From Methylophaga sp. 41_12_T18 (lineage in GTDB: Bacteria > Pseudomonadota > Gammaproteobacteria > Nitrosococcales > Methylophagaceae), in NCBI GenBank assembly GCA_002163115.1, contig MAAI01000090.1, positions 1 to 64,000 on the forward strand: a DNA stretch of 64,000 bases, in the 5' to 3' direction. Below the pieces are notes generated by a model. The model did no database searches and had not been told where the DNA came from. It was given only the letters and a program-made list of their open reading frames with translations. Positions 63,964 to 64,000 of the stretch are shown piece by piece. The position numbers and the translations under genes were made by a program. Each line of letters starts with the position of its first letter. The first letter of the stretch is position 1.

Positions 63964-64000
63964 ATGAAGCCATTATTACAATTACAAAAACGCAGCATGG
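63964..64000 (+). CDS. Start of a gene cut by the window end
   Basis: ATG 63964 lies two bases after the upstream stop and stays open to the window edge, encoding MKPLLQLQKRSM. Tight spacing suggests a co-translated partner of the TPR-like gene. Too little is visible to name it. Confidence 0.4.
   Translation, partial: MKPLLQLQKRSM

Overview
The window comes from an AT-leaning gammaproteobacterial chromosome. Marker genes such as cmoA/cmoB, tsaB, clpS/clpA, greB, a PglL-type pilin glycosyltransferase and TfpX/TfpZ support this, and the codon style is uniform apart from one mobile-element patch. The mix (membrane pyrophosphatase, class I fumarase, Mqo-type malate oxidation, B12 finishing pathway, type IV pili) would fit a marine or methylotroph-like lineage, but I cannot name the genus from the sequence.

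Layout. 1-5 kb: end of a YceI-like gene, a 37-codon membrane microprotein, the tsaB-cmoA-cmoB tRNA-modification operon and an oxygen/redox-type diguanylate cyclase (hemerythrin-PAS-GGDEF). 5-10.7 kb (minus strand): proS, fumarase, a lytic transglycosylase, a small conserved protein and an ICMT-like methyltransferase in one run, preceded by an MIF-like tautomerase and a DUF4124 protein. 11.6-13.7 kb: a scarred accessory island with a decayed HlyD 3' end, an orphan 139-aa gene, a cut gene, an IS3-family fragment and an intact REP-associated (RAYT) transposase flanked by inverted repeats. 13.7-23.7 kb: a lipoprotein, a MATE pump, membrane and soluble pyrophosphatases, TauE, rubredoxin, serB, grxD and clpS-clpA.

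24.0-37.6 kb is a vitamin B12 region. A ten-gene minus-strand operon (membrane protein, cobB/cbiA, bluB, cbiB, cobC, cobQ, cobU, cobT, cobS, cobO) turns cobyrinate or salvaged corrinoid into adenosylcobalamin and makes its own dimethylbenzimidazole. Two divergent TonB-dependent receptors import corrinoids. The operon and both receptors each have their own cobalamin riboswitch. All three leaders also share a small hairpin with a GGGT-containing loop just before the ribosome binding site.

37.8-49.5 kb carries a periplasmic binding protein joined to a Cache-HAMP-PAS-phosphatase sensor, then metZ, then a two-gene unit of a membrane-anchored von Willebrand A protein and a 1595-residue acidic repeat protein. 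The latter has thousands of bases of 18-bp repeats, four equal-length 54-residue modules and FliM/FliN-like short motifs; this is the least explained system here. 49.5-56.3 kb: mqo, a CheW protein split by a zinc-binding CZB domain, greB, a soluble sugar dehydrogenase, selO and ald. 56.4-61.2 kb is a pilus-glycosylation unit: a TPR-2OG oxygenase, PglL, a pilin with a sigma-54 promoter, and TfpX/TfpZ. metG and a helical-repeat gene close the window.
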